Assembly: GCA_002007465.1 (NCBI GenBank)
Contig: LNAC01000233.1
Coordinates: 1,441,776 to 1,505,775 of the forward strand
Reading direction: 5' to 3'
Length of the DNA stretch: 64,000 nucleotides
Origin: Ailurus styani
Lineage: Eukaryota; Chordata; Mammalia; Carnivora; Ailuridae
Shown in pieces: positions 63,091-64,000 of this stretch. Position numbers and translations under genes: made by a program. The notes below the pieces were generated by a model, which saw nothing but the letters and a program-made list of their open reading frames with translations, was not told the DNA's origin and made no database searches. Each line of letters starts with the position of its first letter. The first letter of the stretch is position 1.

Positions 63091-64000
63091 TGAAATTCAG
63101 AAATTTACAATCTGGTTAGAAGCCATTTGACATACATATGTTAGCTCTGTCCTTGAGGTGTTCTCAGAGCATAAGATACACAAAAGAAGAGGGTAATAAT
63201 TGTTCATGACTACTGCAGGGCCGAAACTCACCAACAGAAGAAGAAAGGCTTGATAAGGTATTCAAAGGATAGGAAAAGATGGGAAGGAGAGAGGTGTGTA
63301 AGTCAGGAGTGTGTGAAGCAATATCAGTGTCTTTTTGTCCCTGTGACATCTAGATCAGTTTGTCCCTTTTAGGTATTTCTATTTTCTTAGTATCAAATAA
63401 TAATTAGTTATATAGGTCTTAGTTTTAACAAATTGTCCTACCGATGTGGTTTGACCTCAGTTATGCAAACACTAAAAGCGAGCAATAGAAAGTTAATTTA
63501 AGGAACCAAATATGATATTAGGTTGAAATATTTTAAAAATTACATACAGGGATATGTGGAGTACTTATGTTCATAATAGAGAGCATGAATATTTTTAGAT
63601 TCTCTGATATTAGATTTAGGTGTGCTTGTTCTAGTTTATAAATCAAAGAATTGGCCTATATCTTCGGGTCTGTGTGTTTAGGTTTCATGGTGACAGATAC
63701 CTTATAATAACTAGAAATAGAAATTCCATCTTTAGCAATAATATAGTACAGGGACCTGAGAAGAGAAGGTCTTAAGGTGCTATTAATTAGCAGAAATCTG
63801 AAGCACACAGTCTCAAAGCAATTAAGGCTGTTAATTGAATACTTAGATGCACAGTGGAATGGTTCATATGTTGCTGGGTAGGGTATCCTAGGCTTGCAGT
63901 GGGGAGCTACATTATACACACAACGTTGAATAATTTAGAAAGAACAAGTATGGGTAAACATATGTTTGTCTACTGGTTAACTGCATTTATGAATAGTGAT
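63091..64000. other. Unassigned intergenic DNA
   Basis: About 900 bp of AT-rich sequence with no recognised repeat, and an 87-codon minus frame (63656-63919) with no motif. Confidence 0.4.

Overview
This is gene-poor mammalian nuclear DNA, intergenic or deep-intronic, almost certainly from a carnivoran and most likely a mustelid (ferret, mink or otter type). The evidence is more than 30 tRNA-derived CAN-SINEs. Several belong to the younger form with GGGTTAAAGCCTCTGCCTT in the head and a CCTACTTGTGATCTCTCT tail, which I associate with mustelids. No protein-coding gene, exon chain, rRNA, functional tRNA, CpG island, operon or CRISPR array can be supported. The longest open frames are pieces of LINE-1 ORF2 or chance frames.

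Layout. 1-9 kb: SINEs, an old minus-strand L1, an MLT1-type LTR and a nested SINE/L1/SINE block bounded by a perfect 16-bp duplication. 9-14 kb: unique AT-rich DNA, a plus-strand L1 3' end and four SINEs within 1 kb. 14-21 kb: three MaLR-like segments, one of them at the 5' end of a spliced, polyadenylated retrocopy at 15.9-16.7 kb, plus mustelid-type SINEs. 21-29 kb: sparse repeats, a Tigger-like DNA transposon and 3 kb of unique sequence. 29-32 kb: decayed ERVL-type pol sequence split by a 1.1-kb L1. 32-42 kb: L2, MIR, MLT1, SINEs and long microsatellites. 42-44.5 kb: the longest L1 (2.2 kb), with a recognisable reverse transcriptase motif. 44-64 kb: ancient MIR, L2, hAT and LTR fossils with occasional SINEs, including an inverted SINE pair inside a MER5A-like element and a small retrocopy that carries an antisense SINE fragment.

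The parts work together only as layers of retrotransposition. Old mammalian repeats (MIR, L2, MER5A, MLT1, ERVL) form the base. L1 copies supplied the machinery that inserted SINEs and at least two cellular transcripts. Many target-site duplications can be read directly, so the order of events can be reconstructed. Repeat family names are from memory of consensus sequences and were not searched. Strand for repeats means orientation of the element.
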